NCBI GenBank assembly: GCA_029204225.1
Contig: CM055109.1
Location: 5,895,053-5,959,052, forward strand
DNA from: Diphasiastrum complanatum
Lineage: Eukaryota > Streptophyta > Lycopodiopsida > Lycopodiales > Lycopodiaceae
Direction: 5' to 3'
DNA: 64,000 nucleotides
Positions 32,912-47,744 of this stretch are shown here, piece after piece (position 1 is the first letter of the stretch; every line of letters begins with the position of its first letter). Both the position numbers and the translations under genes were made by a program. Below the pieces are notes generated by a model that saw nothing but the letters and a program-made list of their open reading frames with translations, searched no databases and was not told where the DNA came from.

Positions 32912-34909
32912 ATAGACTATCACATGCTGTCCGTAGCAGATCAAATGCAAATTCTTTCGCATTCCAGAATGTGGTTGCAGTGGAACATGCAACCATGGTG
33001 TATATAAACCTTATGTTCATATCGTGACTTTTTTGAAAATATTTCCACCCAATCATGGTAGTGCTGTGGCTCATTCATAGCATCTAGAACAATAGCAACT
33101 GGTCACTGATGTAATAGACGATTTAAACATACCTTTGTTTGTGCTGTCGAACACTCAGAATCGAATAACACTTTGTATCATCTGCACATGCATGTGCTTA
33201 ATAACCCTCTGTATGTGCCTCATTTGCCTGACATTTTTGCCACAGTGGATCAACTGTAGCAATATTAATACCCTGCTGGAAAACTCTCTAATTGTTCAAA
33301 CCATGCTGTGATTAGTCTTTTTTATATATCCACCTCCATGCAGAAGGTGTACAATCCAGATGTATAGCTGCTAGCTGGAACTGCTGCTTGTCGCTTTTGG
33401 GAGACATCTTGAATTAAGTTTGATGTTTTGCCAACCAATTTCCAGTTCATCACCATCTGATAAATGAAAACACGGGTAAGGGACATAATTGTGACACTTA
33501 GGATGGACAACTGAAGCCGCAGTAAGATTAAGTAAAGCTGGTATAGTAGTGGTGCTTTGACGAATTGCAACAAGCATCATGTGGAGCAAGAGTGGAATGG
33601 GCGTCAGAAGCAAACTTGATATATTCGACTGTTGGTCATGATCTTGTGGATCATAGCCTCCGTTGCAATCATGATAAATGATCATATAATCTCCATGATG
33701 GATATTTAGATATCCCTGACCTCTGTCTTCATCTCTTCCTTGAATCAACTCACTCCAGTGCCAAGATTCTCTTGAGATGAACTAGATGCAGCACGTGTCA
33801 TGGTTTTAAATTTGCTACCTCAAGTACGAGTTGGTCGAGTAATTGATAAGAATCACTTAATGATAGCATGTAAAACCACTATTTGCTGTCCTGCCAAGCA
33901 AATGCAACTGCTCAATGGAAACTAGATCACTTGATAGTAGCTGGTGATAACCCCTATGCACTATCTTTCCATTACGTGATTGTGACAAATCGTATGTCGG
34001 CTACTCTAGAAAGTACCGTAAAAGAGATGGGAAACTGTTTATAACAGTATGTATTTGGAAGTAGAGCCTCAAAAGATATACCTCTGACAGCAGTCTGCAG
34101 ATGAACTGTGTTGCAAGCAGGAATGGAAAAATGCCAAATTGCTTTTGGATGAGTTGATGATTGATGTTGTGGTATAAATGCGTAATGTGACTAGCATCGG
34201 TCACAAGTTGGTAATATGTTCTGATGTAGTACAGATGTAGGGATGACAAAGAGAGCTTGCAATAGCTCAGAAGATTACTGTTGTCACTCAAGAACAGCAG
34301 AAACATAATCTGTAAATAGCAATTTCTTGTTTTGATAGTAATTTCTGGAAAATTAAAATTATGAGGATTAATCTGCTTTGTGATGGGCCTGGGAAATTGT
34401 TGAGGTTTCTCTCTCAAGCAGTAAAATGTACGAGGCTGAAAATCAGAAAGGACGTGTCGTGAGGGCTCAGGGTAGACTTACTCATAGGAAGTGTCGTGAG
34501 GGCTCAGGGTAGACTTACTCCATAGGAAGTGTGATGTCGGATGTAGAACTCTAAAGTAGAAGATTAGCAGCTTCTTTTGGCAACCACAAAGGCATGTTTC
34601 TTATGTCTCAAGAGGCTGTGGTTGCAGCAGAGTTTGGGAAATTGCAGTAGCAACAGATCAGGGAGTAACAACAGCCAACACCATATTCATGGCAAAGTAG
34701 TGGGGTGGCGTTAATTGTGTTTCTTGTTTTTGGCTAAATGAAAAGTAGGAAGTTATCTCTGATTTGATGCTTTACTTTGGATGACTAGTAACTTCAAGTA
34801 GATGTCATTATTCACAAGATTCTACAGGCTGTTTCTGTGTTATAAGCTGTTCTAAGAGCATGCTAAGCACAAAATTGCTATTGGCTTAAGATATGCCTTG
34901 TTATTGCAG
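32912..34909. other. Intron 6, 3' part, with a 38-bp tandem duplication
   Basis: No supported gene; minus-strand frames at 33322-33748 and 34001-34417 have no motif I recognise. The sequence GTGTCGTGAGGGCTCAGGG is repeated in tandem (about 34454-34490 and 34491-34528, unit about 37-38 bp). Confidence 0.4.
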
Positions 34910-34988
34910 GTTCAATAATGCTGTGGATAATGAAAAAGAACCAATGTCAACATTATCTCTTCTTATTCGTGACCTCTTGCGACACAAG
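34910..34988 (+). CDS. TPR and DnaJ-domain co-chaperone, exon 7
   Basis: A 79-base exon joined through an Arg codon (AG/G): RFNNAVDNEKEPMSTLSLLI, RDLLRHK. It ends in phase 0 at CACAAG/GTAAGA. In plant relatives a short variable linker with STLSLLIRDLL-like sequence precedes the AAGNEAF TPR, so placement and content fit. Confidence 0.88.
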
Positions 34989-36632
34989 GTAAGAGCAGCT
35001 CTATCCTTCTAAGGTTGCTTTCAATATTGCAAAAATAGGCCTCATTTATTTATTTATTCTCAAAAAGTAACATGTTTATTGTACCAGTTCATGCAATCAC
35101 ATTTTCAACCTGCAATGAGCTCTAATCCTTCAGTTGTCTTTCTATTTGTTCTTCTACTTCATCTGAGCACGTTCTATCTCGCAACTCCAATATCCAATGT
35201 TCTCTCCTGTGTCTTCACCTACACTCGGAGATCATGACTCTTGTGTTCAATGTCTTGCGTATGAAGTTCACGCATATTGCCTCAACTTCAATGAACTGCG
35301 ATTCTTTAATACCATCTCCTACTACTACTCCATTTATGGCATCATTGTTCACTGCTATTGTAGGTGAAATCTAATCTATATTTACTCTTTCCCATATACC
35401 CGTCACACCCTTTTCCCACTATCACCTTCATCGCTAGTTATATATGTGACTACTTACCATCTCTTTGTTTTGTTCTTTTTCAATACCTGTGTCATCTGTT
35501 ATGACCCGGATTAAGTAGGGCTAGTCAGTATCCAACCTTGGTAGAGGAAAGTGCAATGGGGTTAGGTGACAACCACATAATTCACGATTAATTACAGCTA
35601 GACCACAGTGATTTGAGTTAGGAGTTAAATAATAGTGGAAAAACAGATTGGACATGCATGTGGGAGGCAGCTGTCTTGAACTAGCCGTGGTTGGTAGCCT
35701 GGGCTGTGGTTAGGATGCGATGGAGCCAAGTTTTTAAGGCAGCCTCCAAGGGGGATTTTTGCATGCTCCTTATTTGCTTCTGAACGTGCTCTCACCTTAT
35801 AAGTTGTTTGAAATTTTTCCTGCAAAAAATGCTCTGTGCAAGGTGACACAAAATGCGTACCATAATGTCTGAACCTTGCAATCAGAAATACTAGAGCTAT
35901 GAAGAGTAGAACATATGCCAGTCTAACCTAACACCAGATCCACACAACTGTTAAATAATTAATCCTGCTTTTACACCTATTTATTGGTTTGAAATTATCT
36001 TTCACTTAAGAGCACTCAAGAAAACATTGTTGGACATGAAAGCTGACTTTGTAGGTTCAGTATGTGCATGGTCCTTTGTCTTTTTCTCCTTCATTCACAT
36101 TCTCATTGTGGTCAATGTCTATTGATGGTTGCTAGCCTGCTCTATTTCAATGTCATTCTTCATTGTGCAGTCTGGTTCTAACTTCTCAACGACTGCTTGT
36201 TATATATTTTTTATATCTATAAGTCATGCTTTAATATATTCAACGTCGTTTTTGCAATTAACCTTTCCTTGGAATGACAGTGACGCGAGGCCTGTTTAGC
36301 ATGTCAAAAAAAAACTTGACCTTGTTTGTACGAAGGCTTCCTCATTAGAACTCTTTTGAGTTATGTATTGACTGCTTGGTCCTCATATGTGCACATTCAG
36401 TTGCTGATGTGAATTGCTTTCCCTTTCAGTTCTTAAATCAAAAGGAGATTTCAACTATTTATTTCAATTATGAGAGGTTGATGTTTTCGCAAGGTAGTTC
36501 AAGTTTGTGGGTGTAGATAATGTGTTGGCTGATTGAGACAAGTTTGTTTGTGTTTGTCCTTATTAAACTGATTTCAAAGAAGATGACATTACATTTTTTG
36601 GCTGAACTGGTCTTATGTTGCTGGACTTCCAG
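34989..36632. other. Intron 7, no feature recognised
   Basis: 1644 bases of AT-rich intron sequence with no supported gene or transposon signature. Confidence 0.5.
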
Positions 36633-36839
36633 GCTGCGGGGAATGAGGCTTTCCAATCAGGGAAATATGCAGAAGCTATAGAGCATTATACAGCTGCTTT
36701 TGCATGCAACGGTGAATCTCGACCTTTTTATGCCGTACTCTTTTGCAACCGAGCAGCAGCTTCTCAAGCACTTGGACATATTCCAGATGCCATAGCGGAT
36801 TGTAGTCGAGCTATTGTCCTGGATCCAAAATATGCAAAG
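36633..36839 (+). CDS. TPR and DnaJ-domain co-chaperone, exon 8 (TPR pair)
   Basis: 69 codons, phase 0 to phase 0: AAGNEAFQSGKYAEAIEHYT, then FYAVLFCNRAAASQALGHIP and DAIADCSRAIVLDPKYAK. It holds two classical TPRs with all core positions (GN.AF..G.Y.EAI..YT, NRAA....G...DAI.DC..AI.LDP.Y.K). The Asn of GNEAF and the Asn/Arg of CNRAA are carboxylate-clamp positions, suggesting Hsp90/Hsp70 binding. The acceptor is CTTCCAG, the donor GCAAAG/GTCTGT. Confidence 0.93.
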
Positions 36840-39800
36840 GTCTGTTTGAAACTTGGAATGAAACTCATAGATAGTCCCCGTGAGTCAAATATAATTAGGT
36901 GGAGGCTTTTGGGCTGCACCTATGGACTTCCTGGACTTTTGTATGAAAATTGGCTAATGGCATGAAAAAACAAGATAAGTAGTGATGAGACCAGGGTCCA
37001 GCATACCATGACACAAGTATACTGGAGTCATTAGAGACTTCGATGAATGAGTTCCTGAACTTTTCTTTTGCTGTTTTTCCATTCTTTTCCGTCCAACATC
37101 TCATGTTGAACATTTGCTTTTGAACTTTACCTTCCTAAATTTGTCACATGTGCCTTGAAGGGAGGGCCGGGGGGGAAGGGGAGGGGGAGGGGGCCGGGGT
37201 GTATATTGCTCAGATTGTCATTTCAATAACAGTTGCCTGAGCAACACTTGCAATCCTCATCGATCGACTGGCATTCAAAGTTCAGATACTCACTGAAACC
37301 CCAGCAAAAATTGCTGGTATATAAGTTTTCTTCAAATGTGGTGAAAAACCAAAACTTAGCATTAATTTTCTAACTGCCAGTTACTATAGGTAACTAGTAA
37401 GTAAAATGTCATAATATGTTTAAGAGCTGCTACTGATCCAGAGGGTGGTCAGGGACCTGCCACTCCAACAAGACGATCTAGGTCGGTTGAGGCACAGGTG
37501 TTCCCTTGTTCCGTTGGTGATCTTCTTTGGGAAGACTCAATATGAGGTTGAAAAACATCATGCCAAGGCTAAGGAGGTAGTTTCTCACTTTTCTTCCTCT
37601 GAAGAAGAGGCCTCTGAAAATGATTCTAGCTATACTGATGCTACTAACACTGACACCAATGATCTGTCTTGTTCTGTGGAAGTAGAAACTGACATAGTTC
37701 ATGAAGAGGAGGGGAATTGAATCTTGCATCACTTTCTGTAAAAGCCCCTGTCCCTAAACATGTTAAGGATAGGCCACTACATTCGGAGTCTGCTAGAATA
37801 CAATTTGGTACCTCTAGCCTATCATTAACCTCTGAGCAATATTCACCCTAGATGCTCAGTGCAGTTCAACTCTCTCCAAAACTTTGATCTTAACTTGCTA
37901 TGCTTGGCAATGAGTGGATCGAGGTAGACCATGCAGTCAAATTCTTTTTCTGATTAGAACAATCACTCTGCTGTAATGGGGAATTGCGCTCTAAGGAAAT
38001 GCCCCTTTCACAAAACTTTTACGTGACAATCCAAGACAAGTCATTCCCTCTCTATGTCTCAAAAGGCATAAAGTAAAACTGATAGAGTTTTTTTTTGCTG
38101 TTGACGAGGAATTGGCCAATTTTGGAAGCCCTATGTCTTAACTTTGGTGTATTTTTGTTTATGGTATAAAAAGTAAATACTGGGGACATGTATATCTTTC
38201 TTGTTTGGCTAGTAATAATGGTACTTGAGGATGTGAAAAGGATTTCAAAAAATTGTAATGGTCTCTTACAAGGGATAGATACCAGATGGGCCTTTGATAG
38301 AGGGTGCTTGGAAGGCAAAGAGCACAATAATGATATATGTGTCTGTTAACAATTGAGCATGAGTTATGAGGAACAAGCTGTGATTTAAGGCAAATACTTA
38401 AATGGCCTAAAAATTGGAACAATGTGGAGATGACTCAGACCATCTGCTGGTGTCGAGGTGGTGCCTGCATACATCTAGGTGGGGTAGGCCAGATAAAGCA
38501 TCAACGACAACGTTACTCTTACATGGTACATGATCTCAAATAAAAAGTTTAAAGTAACTGAAGCCATTAATTTGTGCATCACTTAGGCCTCTCTAGGTGA
38601 ACATGTTGTGATTGGTGGGTCAGTATGTGGGCCAGTTCAAAAAGGACACGATACAAATAGTGATGCCATTTTTTTTAGGTGATTATAATGGTAACAACTC
38701 TTTCCAATGGGTGCTTTCTTAGTTTTATGAAGACAACATTTCTGGATTCTGTTCAAGCTGTGTTTCTGAACTGTAAACCATCCATGTCTCTCAGTTGCAT
38801 AATGCTTGTGTATAAACCGTTTGATCCTTGATAGCTAATCAGGAAGTGAAGGCCTCATAACTCTGATCCTGAATGACGGGGCTAGTAGAATGCTTCCAAA
38901 TGTGCCTATAAATATGAGAGGAACCACAGCCGAGAGCCATAACTAGTACCAAAGCTAGGATATTTGACATGAGACGTAATGTACCTGCTGAAATTGGAAA
39001 TTATGATATGTCAGCTTTAGATATTGAATTAGCAAGGTGTAAACGGAAAAGAGTGACGTACTATAGGAAAAACATTGACTGAGAGAAATTATGAAACATG
39101 AGTTCAAAATTATAAAATTGCTTTAGAGTCGCCTTATTGTAGAGAGAACTATGATACACAAATCTCTAGAAAAGGGAGCAAAACGTACGAGAAGTCTAAA
39201 AGAAATCAGAATGTAAACCTCTACACATCATTATGAGTAGCTATAAAGTCTAGTAGACAATGCTCCTAATAGATGGGACAAATACACAAAAAAGTATGAA
39301 AGAGCTAAAGTGCCCAAAAAACATCCAGCCTTTGATCGAGAAAATGAGTGAGGAGCCAGGTAGGTAGCACCTTAATGGCCTTAAGTTCATGGACAATGAC
39401 TGTATGACCAGCTCTATGTCTGCAAAAGGACATTGTTCTGAGATATACAAGGGAAGGAGGCCTCAGCTACCATTCATTCTATCTACCTAGGAGTTGGTGG
39501 ATGGTAGTGCGCATGTGCATAGCCAAGATGGAGCTAGCTAGGGGCAGGAGAAGGCCGACCGAAGGTGTTGGCGGCGGCATGGGACGTCGTTGGGGCTGGA
39601 AGCTGGATCCCGCTTTTTGTCTAGTCATTGGGCTCAGGGCACGGAGGGTGGATCTGGATTGGATCCTATGGCGGGGTGGATCGTGAGTGTTCTGTTTCTT
39701 GTGTTGACCGGCACTTGGCAGTTTCCGGTTAGCGTAAAAGAACATCTATACCATAGAATCCTTTTTTTTTCAGTGTTCTGATTGGGAATTCACTAGAAAT

Positions 39801-40828
39801 CTAGATCCGTTTCGAGTGTTTTGTTTTCTTTCTGGAACACTGTCTGTCTATGATCTCAATATCTAATGATCTAAATGAATATCTATGAAATGCAATATGT
39901 GCTAGAAAATCTAGTTTTACCAATTGTTTGGCAGTTCTTCATGTCCATATTAGAGAATCTAATGCTAAGTCGATAGCCCTTAAGGAGACCTTTGTATTGA
40001 ATGTATAACAAGTACAGCTACTTTTTTATGGTATCTTTGTTTTAAAGCATTTAAGAAGTATGATGTCCTCCCTATGAACAGGTCATGGTAGAAAATGGAA
40101 TTGAAGCACCGTGTTTCATCTTACATGTGCATTTTGTATCTCACAAAAGCAGTTGACAAATGGGAGAGTCTCCTTCATCTGGTATTGTAGATTGTGTGAC
40201 ATGCTGAAATATTTTGATTTACCCTTCTGCCCAATAACATTATCTGATGAGCATCTCCCAATTTAGCAATACCAGCAGGGTACGTGCTAACAGGCATACC
40301 TTACAACCGGAATTCCAGGTAAATACCACCATCACCACACTAAAAAAGAGATCATGTGTCTACATGAATGTCCCCGATGCATGTAGGCCGTCACCTTAGT
40401 ATTCTTGATGTTCACCTTAAGCTCCTTGTTGTTACATAATCCTTGGAGACCATCATACTAAATTAGAAAGCCTTTCTGCTAGACAATATTGGAGCCACTT
40501 GGACTTTAGGATATCAACCAGTAGCTCATCAGTTTGAAGCATCCAAAAGTAATATAAACGCCTAGTGTACTTTGTTATAAGTTCCTAACTTAGTGAACAC
40601 CATATGCTTGCACATCATATTGAATTGCCTGTTCTGCTGCTGTTTTCTCAAGTGGAAATTTAAAGATGGCTGTCATGCCACTATCTGCTTCTAGTCTTTG
40701 AAACCACAATTTTTTCTGTTTTCCTGTGTGATATCTCCCTTCACCATTCTTTGTAACCAACTGTATATGAAGGCCTGTGCTATTGAGAGGCTGTGATTTT
40801 CAAAGTTTCTTCTTTCATATTCCAACAG
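36840..40828. other. Intron 8, with a G-rich tract
   Basis: 3989 bases of intron. A G-rich, quadruplex-capable stretch lies at about 37159-37200. A GC-richer block at about 39490-39770 stands out from the AT-rich surroundings but has no recognised motif. A 91-codon frame at 37445-37720, acidic and Ser-rich, is unassigned. Nothing else is supported. Confidence 0.4.
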
Positions 40829-41067
40829 GCAATTTCGAGAAGGGCCACTCTTTATGAGATGATAAGGGACTATGGACAAGCATCAAGTGATTTACAAAGA
40901 GTTGTTACACTTTTGGAAAAGCAGGACGAACATTCGAAGGAAAGCCAGATAAATAAAGTGGAGATATCTAGCACGACATTGCCGGAGTTAAAGCAAAGTC
41001 AAGAAAGACTTGCAAAAAATGAAGAGGAATTTAAAAAGGGCCATCCTCGTGACTATTATCTTATTCT
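40829..41067 (+). CDS. TPR and DnaJ-domain co-chaperone, exon 9 (end of TPRs, start of J domain)
   Basis: Continues from ...DPKYAK with AISRRATLYEMIRDYGQASS, DLQRVVTLLEKQDEHSKES, then a charged linker (LKQSQERLAKNEEEFKKG) and the first J-domain residues HPRDYYLIL. SRRA.L.EMIRDY.QA..DLQR.V is typical of this family. It ends in phase 2 at TTATTCT/GTAAGT. The following intron 9 (1317 bp) has a 128-bp tandem duplication. Confidence 0.93.
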
Positions 41068-41092
41068 GTAAGTATCAATCCAAGTGCTGTTC

Positions 41093-41342
41093 GCACTGGT
41101 TTTATTCTGGATATTTGCAATTTATGAGCTCGAGTGAGTAGTTGGTGAAGAGCTATGTTATTTAGCACCTATACTTACCTTCTTGCCTTTCTGCTCTCCT
41201 GGGTTTCTTTTGCATATTAAGCACTGGTTTTATTCTGGATATTTGCAATTTATGAACTCGAGTGAGTAGTTGGTGAAGAGCTATGTTATTTAGCACCTAT
41301 ACTTACCTTCTTGCCTTTCTGCTCTCCTGGGTTTCTTTTGCT
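41093..41342 (+). repeat. Tandem duplication, 128-bp unit, in intron 9
   Basis: The segment starting GCACTGGTTTTATTCTGG at 41093 is repeated from 41221 with only a G/A difference in TATGAGCTCG/TATGAACTCG over the first 120 bases. The high identity indicates a recent duplication inside the intron. Confidence 0.9.
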
Positions 41343-42384
41343 TTTTATTTTGGAAATACTCTGTTAGATAATTGACAGCATTCACTGAAAGTAGTTTTGG
41401 GCACTTACAGAGTTGAATGGTTTTCATACCCGGCTTTAGATGTTGCTTCTTTAGAATTCAATCAGTTGCAGAGCTAGTTTGATTCACATCATGAGCATTA
41501 GACATGCAAAAGGAGTGGATATGTATGATGCCTAGCAGCATAATTTCAACTAGTTGTCAACATGTGGCTAGAAAGGTTTTCTTGTGAACATTGACAATAA
41601 GAGTCTGAGCTTCCTGCTACAACTTTCAAAAGTGCAACAGTTTTCTCATCAATAAGGTTCAAAATTTTGCACTTATCATAAAGATATTTACCAGAATTTG
41701 TGAAATATGGGTAGCAAATGCCCCCTTTAAATTGCTGTCTATCCGTGTCCCCGGTCTCTTTAGCATGGTTAAAGTTCGGTGTCAATAGAAGATGTATTAG
41801 AGTGCCATATGTATCTCAGGTTTGAGGCAATTTTCATGTCTCTCCATGCTCTTCCTCATGAACATATAGTAGATTTTTATATCATGTGTAATTTGAGAGT
41901 TGCTGTTATGTACTCACTATTTCAATTGTATTCCTGCCACTTTTTAACTAAATTTTATTTCTCAAATTCTGCTGGAAATCATCCATACCGTCTTTTGTCT
42001 TCTCTTCTTTGGAGCAAGATAACTTCTATTTGTGTCATCGGAAAAATTAATGTCTATAGTGAATGGAGAGCTACTATATAAGATTTGAGAAAGTTTGTGG
42101 ATATGCATAATATTTTGATGGCATATGGCCCTTGGGGGATGTGAACTGAATTTCCTGGCTGGAGCTAGTTTTGCATATATAAGAAAGACAGTTTCAGTTT
42201 CAAACTAACATGCAACCCAAACATGCATTTACTCGTATTTTCTTTGTTTTGAGCTTATTTAGAAAGTTTCGATTTGGACATTAGTCTTATGCAACTATCC
42301 TGCTCTCTTTGGACCAAAAATCTTTTAAATAGCTCCCAGTCTCTTTTGTGAGTCACAAAGTCATTGTGATGTTTCTTGATGCAG

Positions 42385-42463
42385 TGGATTAGAGCCATCT
42401 TGCATGACAAATGAGATAAAAAAAGCATATCGCAAATTGGCTTTGAAGCATCATCCTGATAAG
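42385..42463 (+). CDS. TPR and DnaJ-domain co-chaperone, exon 10 (J domain, HPD)
   Basis: Joined through a Leu codon (CT/T): GLEPSCMTNEIKKAYRKLAL, KHHPDK. It is helix II of the J domain followed by the invariant HPD tripeptide that stimulates Hsp70 ATPase. The acceptor is TTGATGCAG, the donor GATAAG/GTAATT, phase 0. Confidence 0.94.
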
Positions 42464-42565
42464 GTAATTCCTTAGCTACAATTCCAAGATTTTTCCCAGA
42501 ATTCTGCATCTGCAGTTTGTTTACGGACTTTTCATTCCTGGAAGTTGATAACTTTTTTCTTGTAG

Positions 42566-42706
42566 GCTGGGCAATTTCTGGTGAGGAATGATGGAGGTGA
42601 AGAGGGAAGTCTGTGGAAAGAGGTTGGGGAGGAGGTTCGTCGGGATGCGGAGCAGTTATTTAAGCTTATTGGTGAAGCTCATGCCACTCTATCAGACCCT
42701 TCCAAG
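42566..42706 (+). CDS. TPR and DnaJ-domain co-chaperone, exon 11 (J domain helix III)
   Basis: 47 codons, phase 0 to phase 0: AGQFLVRNDGGEEGSLWKEV, GEEVRRDAEQLFKLIGEAHA, TLSDPSK. The sequence between HPD and helix III is longer than in ordinary J domains, as in plant relatives. F K.I.EA...LSDP.K is helix III. It ends at CCAAG/GTAATC. The family normally continues with a last exon starting R..YD.EEE, which is not found here, so the gene as seen in this window is incomplete. Confidence 0.92.
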
Positions 42707-43899
42707 GTAATCAGTTTTAAGTCGTTTATTTAAATCAGTTTCTATTTATATCATTTTCTTATAAGTCATCAGTTTTTTTGTTTTTCTTTAAGGCTTCTAA
42801 AAGTGTTTTGCTGTAGCGGGATACCTTATCTACATTATTAAGGTGTTTAAATTAAGCCGTCAGTGTAGAAATTCAAGAAGTATACACAATGCTAGGACAT
42901 AGGACATGACTGGTTGAGTTACTATGTCAAATAGGCCTCATAATAGTTTGGAGAATCTTTGTATTGTCTGTAATAAGAAATAACAAGGCTGGCTCATAGA
43001 TTATCCAGTCCAAACTATCCACAATATGATGAAGTTAAGGCTGAAATAGTTCTATGTATAAAGATAGGTCTCTTGTTCACATTGAATGGTGGCTAATCTA
43101 AAGTATCAAATCTTGTGGGATATCATCTTGGGAAGGTTTTTGCCATAGAAGTCAATATTGAGACGTCATTTAGAATGAACATAATTACTGAAAGAGGTTG
43201 GCTTTTGGGGAATTTATGTTGTTCATGTTGTAGGCTAGTAGGGCTTCCTAGGTGCAGGAAATACAATAACATTGCAATGCTTTACTTTTACTGAGCTTTT
43301 AACTTGAGAACTTTAAGAATCGCCAAGTTAAGATCCTTTGGATGCTATTGCATGTACCAAAAGGACTACTTTGGAGTCAAACCACCCAACCAATTGGAAG
43401 CCGAGAGTCAAACCCCAATCAGCTTCTCCCCCAAGCCACGGTGACTGAATACATTATAGGAGAGGATTCTGGCAATCGGGAATTGAAAAACAGGTGAGGA
43501 GATGGGAGAGTTCCTGCAGGTATCTTGGGGCCTAAGAATATTCCTTATAAGATCCCAATTCTAATCTGATTGCTTTTGATCTCTTTTACATGCATTTATA
43601 GCCATCAAACACCATGCATTCGCCCCATATATCCTAATGGGTATGTTTGGGCCCTCACAAGGTAATTAATTACATGCTTGGCCTAGTCCGGAATAACGAG
43701 GCGTAACTAATAAACTCGTGTCCTGGAGTACAGTTTATCCAAGTCTAGGATTATGCCGAACCCTATATTCAGGACGTGGACGTAACAAGAACTATCATAC
43801 CTTTTTTTCAAATCTATTAGAATGAAAGACTAGGTCTGTGGTCTTGATATCTAAAAGGAATGATGTCCTCTAATTTTGACTTTATATTTGTTGGGGGAT
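42707..43899. other. Downstream of exon 11, no terminal exon found
   Basis: I searched for an in-phase exon with the family's Y-D-[LI]-E-E-E end and found none. The only acceptor-like site nearby (GTTTTGCTGTAG at about 42820) would give 12 unrelated residues and a stop. The rest is unassigned, followed by a LINE. Confidence 0.5.
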
Positions 43900-44960
43900 G
43901 ATGTCTGGAGAACAAGGAGATATGTTAATCTGAGAATCCCACATACAAGAGTGGGTACAATGACTTGAATTTCGTCGCATGTAAATCATCTCATGTATTA
44001 TGAGAACTACACAACGTGGATCTTCATATGAAATCAATGAATGGAGCATGAGTGGTTGATTTAAAGAGACAATGATATCTTCCTTTGTCGTTCAATTATA
44101 TTGGACACTGAACGATGAAGTGCTCCTCTATCTAAACCTCATCCATCGAACACAACTCGCAAATGTCCTTACCTTAGGGACCCCTTAGAAATGACTCGTC
44201 TCCATATGTAGCTGGTGCAAAGAGACTCTGAGTTGCCCCAAAGTGAATCTATGGCTATGATAGTTTTTGAGTCCAAATATATCGAGGCAAGAACAAGTTG
44301 CTTGCTAGATCCATCTCCAAGAAGTGAGTTCAATGAACTCTAGCTTGACCCCTAGCACTGTAGTGGCCCTGCTAGACACGTTGGATACATCTTCAATAAA
44401 GAGACTCCCTTGGGCGTATGAGATATGGAAATTCCAAATGACTTTAATAGGTGAGGGGCTTGATAGTCTTATGATGAGGGTTGCCCTTGCTCATAAATCC
44501 TATGAGAAGATGCGAGGATATAGCCTTTACCTTTATAAGGAGCGTGGCGAACTCAACTAAGGATAGTCTGATGTGTACCAGAGGGCTTGTCTTGCATTAT
44601 ACATGAGAGCATAGAATTCGAGGTCATGTAAGGCTAGGCCACTTTGTTGATGTACGCCATGTACACCATGTCTTTGTTGCATACATAACAGTGGGGATGA
44701 CCAAAGTGTCAAAAGAATGGCACTTACTCTGAGCATCCTGTATCTGGCACCTAAAAAGGAACTACTCCAAGTTGACGAGGGAAGATTTGCAAGTCCGTTG
44801 GAGGCCTCACTAGCAGGTCCGCTGGAGGCGCATCTGATCACGCAATAGCCATTGCCGCAGTTCTATGTTTGCTGGTTGAATCTGACATGTGTGAATTGAA
44901 AGTAGCCACTGTTGACTAAGCCTAGCAGCAGGGCATGGGTGGCGATGGAGGGTGCCATCA
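43900..44960 (-). mobile_element. LINE copy G, C-terminal part
   Basis: On the minus strand, sequence similar to the end of the LINE at 50423-51540 appears in the same order: a region like that around 51420-51480, then at 44250-43980 the zinc-region equivalent (encoding pieces such as CELCSMDEV and EEHFIVQCP in damaged form) and the following ...DPRCVVLIIHEMI-like segment. Many indels are present. The 3' hairpin is not clearly retained. The high-coordinate edge abuts a GA array and the truncated gypsy integrase. Confidence 0.6.
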
Positions 44961-44961
44961 A

Positions 44962-46720
<1,759 letters not shown>

Positions 46721-47744
46721 CTGCTATCTGAGCATATTCCTTGACAAATCGTCTGTAATATCCCGCCAGACCAAGAAAGATTTGAAGTTCCAAAATATTC
46801 TGAGGTCTCAGCCAACTGAGTATGGCTTTAACCTCATTTGGGTCCATCTTAATCCCATCTGAAGAGATAATGTGACCCAAATATGCTACTTCTTCAACGA
46901 AGAATTCACACTTGGATTGTTTAGCATAGAGCTTATGCTTTCTAAGCAGTCGAAACACCTTTCTGAGGTGTTTTAGATGCTCCTTCCTCGTTTTGCTGTA
47001 AACGAGGATGTCATCTAGAAATACGACCACAAACTTACCCAAGTATGGTCTGAGGACACTGTTCATCAAGCTCATAAAGGTTGCTGGAGCATTTGTGAGC
47101 CCAAATGGCATCACCTTAAACTCATAATGACCGTGACGAGTCCTAAAAGCTGTTTTCGAGACATCTTTCGATTTTATACGGACTTGATGATATCCCGATC
47201 TGAGGTCTATTTTACTGAAAAACTTAGCCCCGTCGAGTTGATCAAACAACTCGTCTGCTCGAGGCATAGGGTATTTATTCTTAATTGTGACTTTATCGAG
47301 GGCTCTGTAATCTACGCAAAGACGCATAGACCCCTCTTTCTTTTTCACCAATAGGATTGGTGAAGCCCATGGTGAACTACTGGTCTGAATTTGGCCTTTC
47401 CCAAGATAGTCTGTTAACTGCCTAGTTATTTCTTCATCCTCTGTTTGGCTGACCCGATACGGAGGTTTAGAAACAGGTGCTGTACCTGGTACTAGGTTTA
47501 TTACATGATCTACCTCTCTGCTCGGTGGTAAACCATGTGGCAAATCTTCAGGAAAAACATCTTTAAATTTAGACAATAAAGTTTCTAATTTACTGATTTT
47601 TTGCTGAATAGAACTGGAAATAGAAACTTCAGGAATAAACGGAAAGTCACATAAGAATACCTGATGGTCTTCGTCTCCGATTAGCTGACAGAGTTCTGAA
47701 CTGCAGACCATAGGGCTGTTGGGAACATCATGCTCCCCATGCAA

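Noticed and set aside
42821-42860. Terminal exon of the TPR/DnaJ gene after GTTTTGCTGTAG
   Set aside because: It would add RDTLSTLLRCLN and stop, unlike the YD.EEE end of the family.
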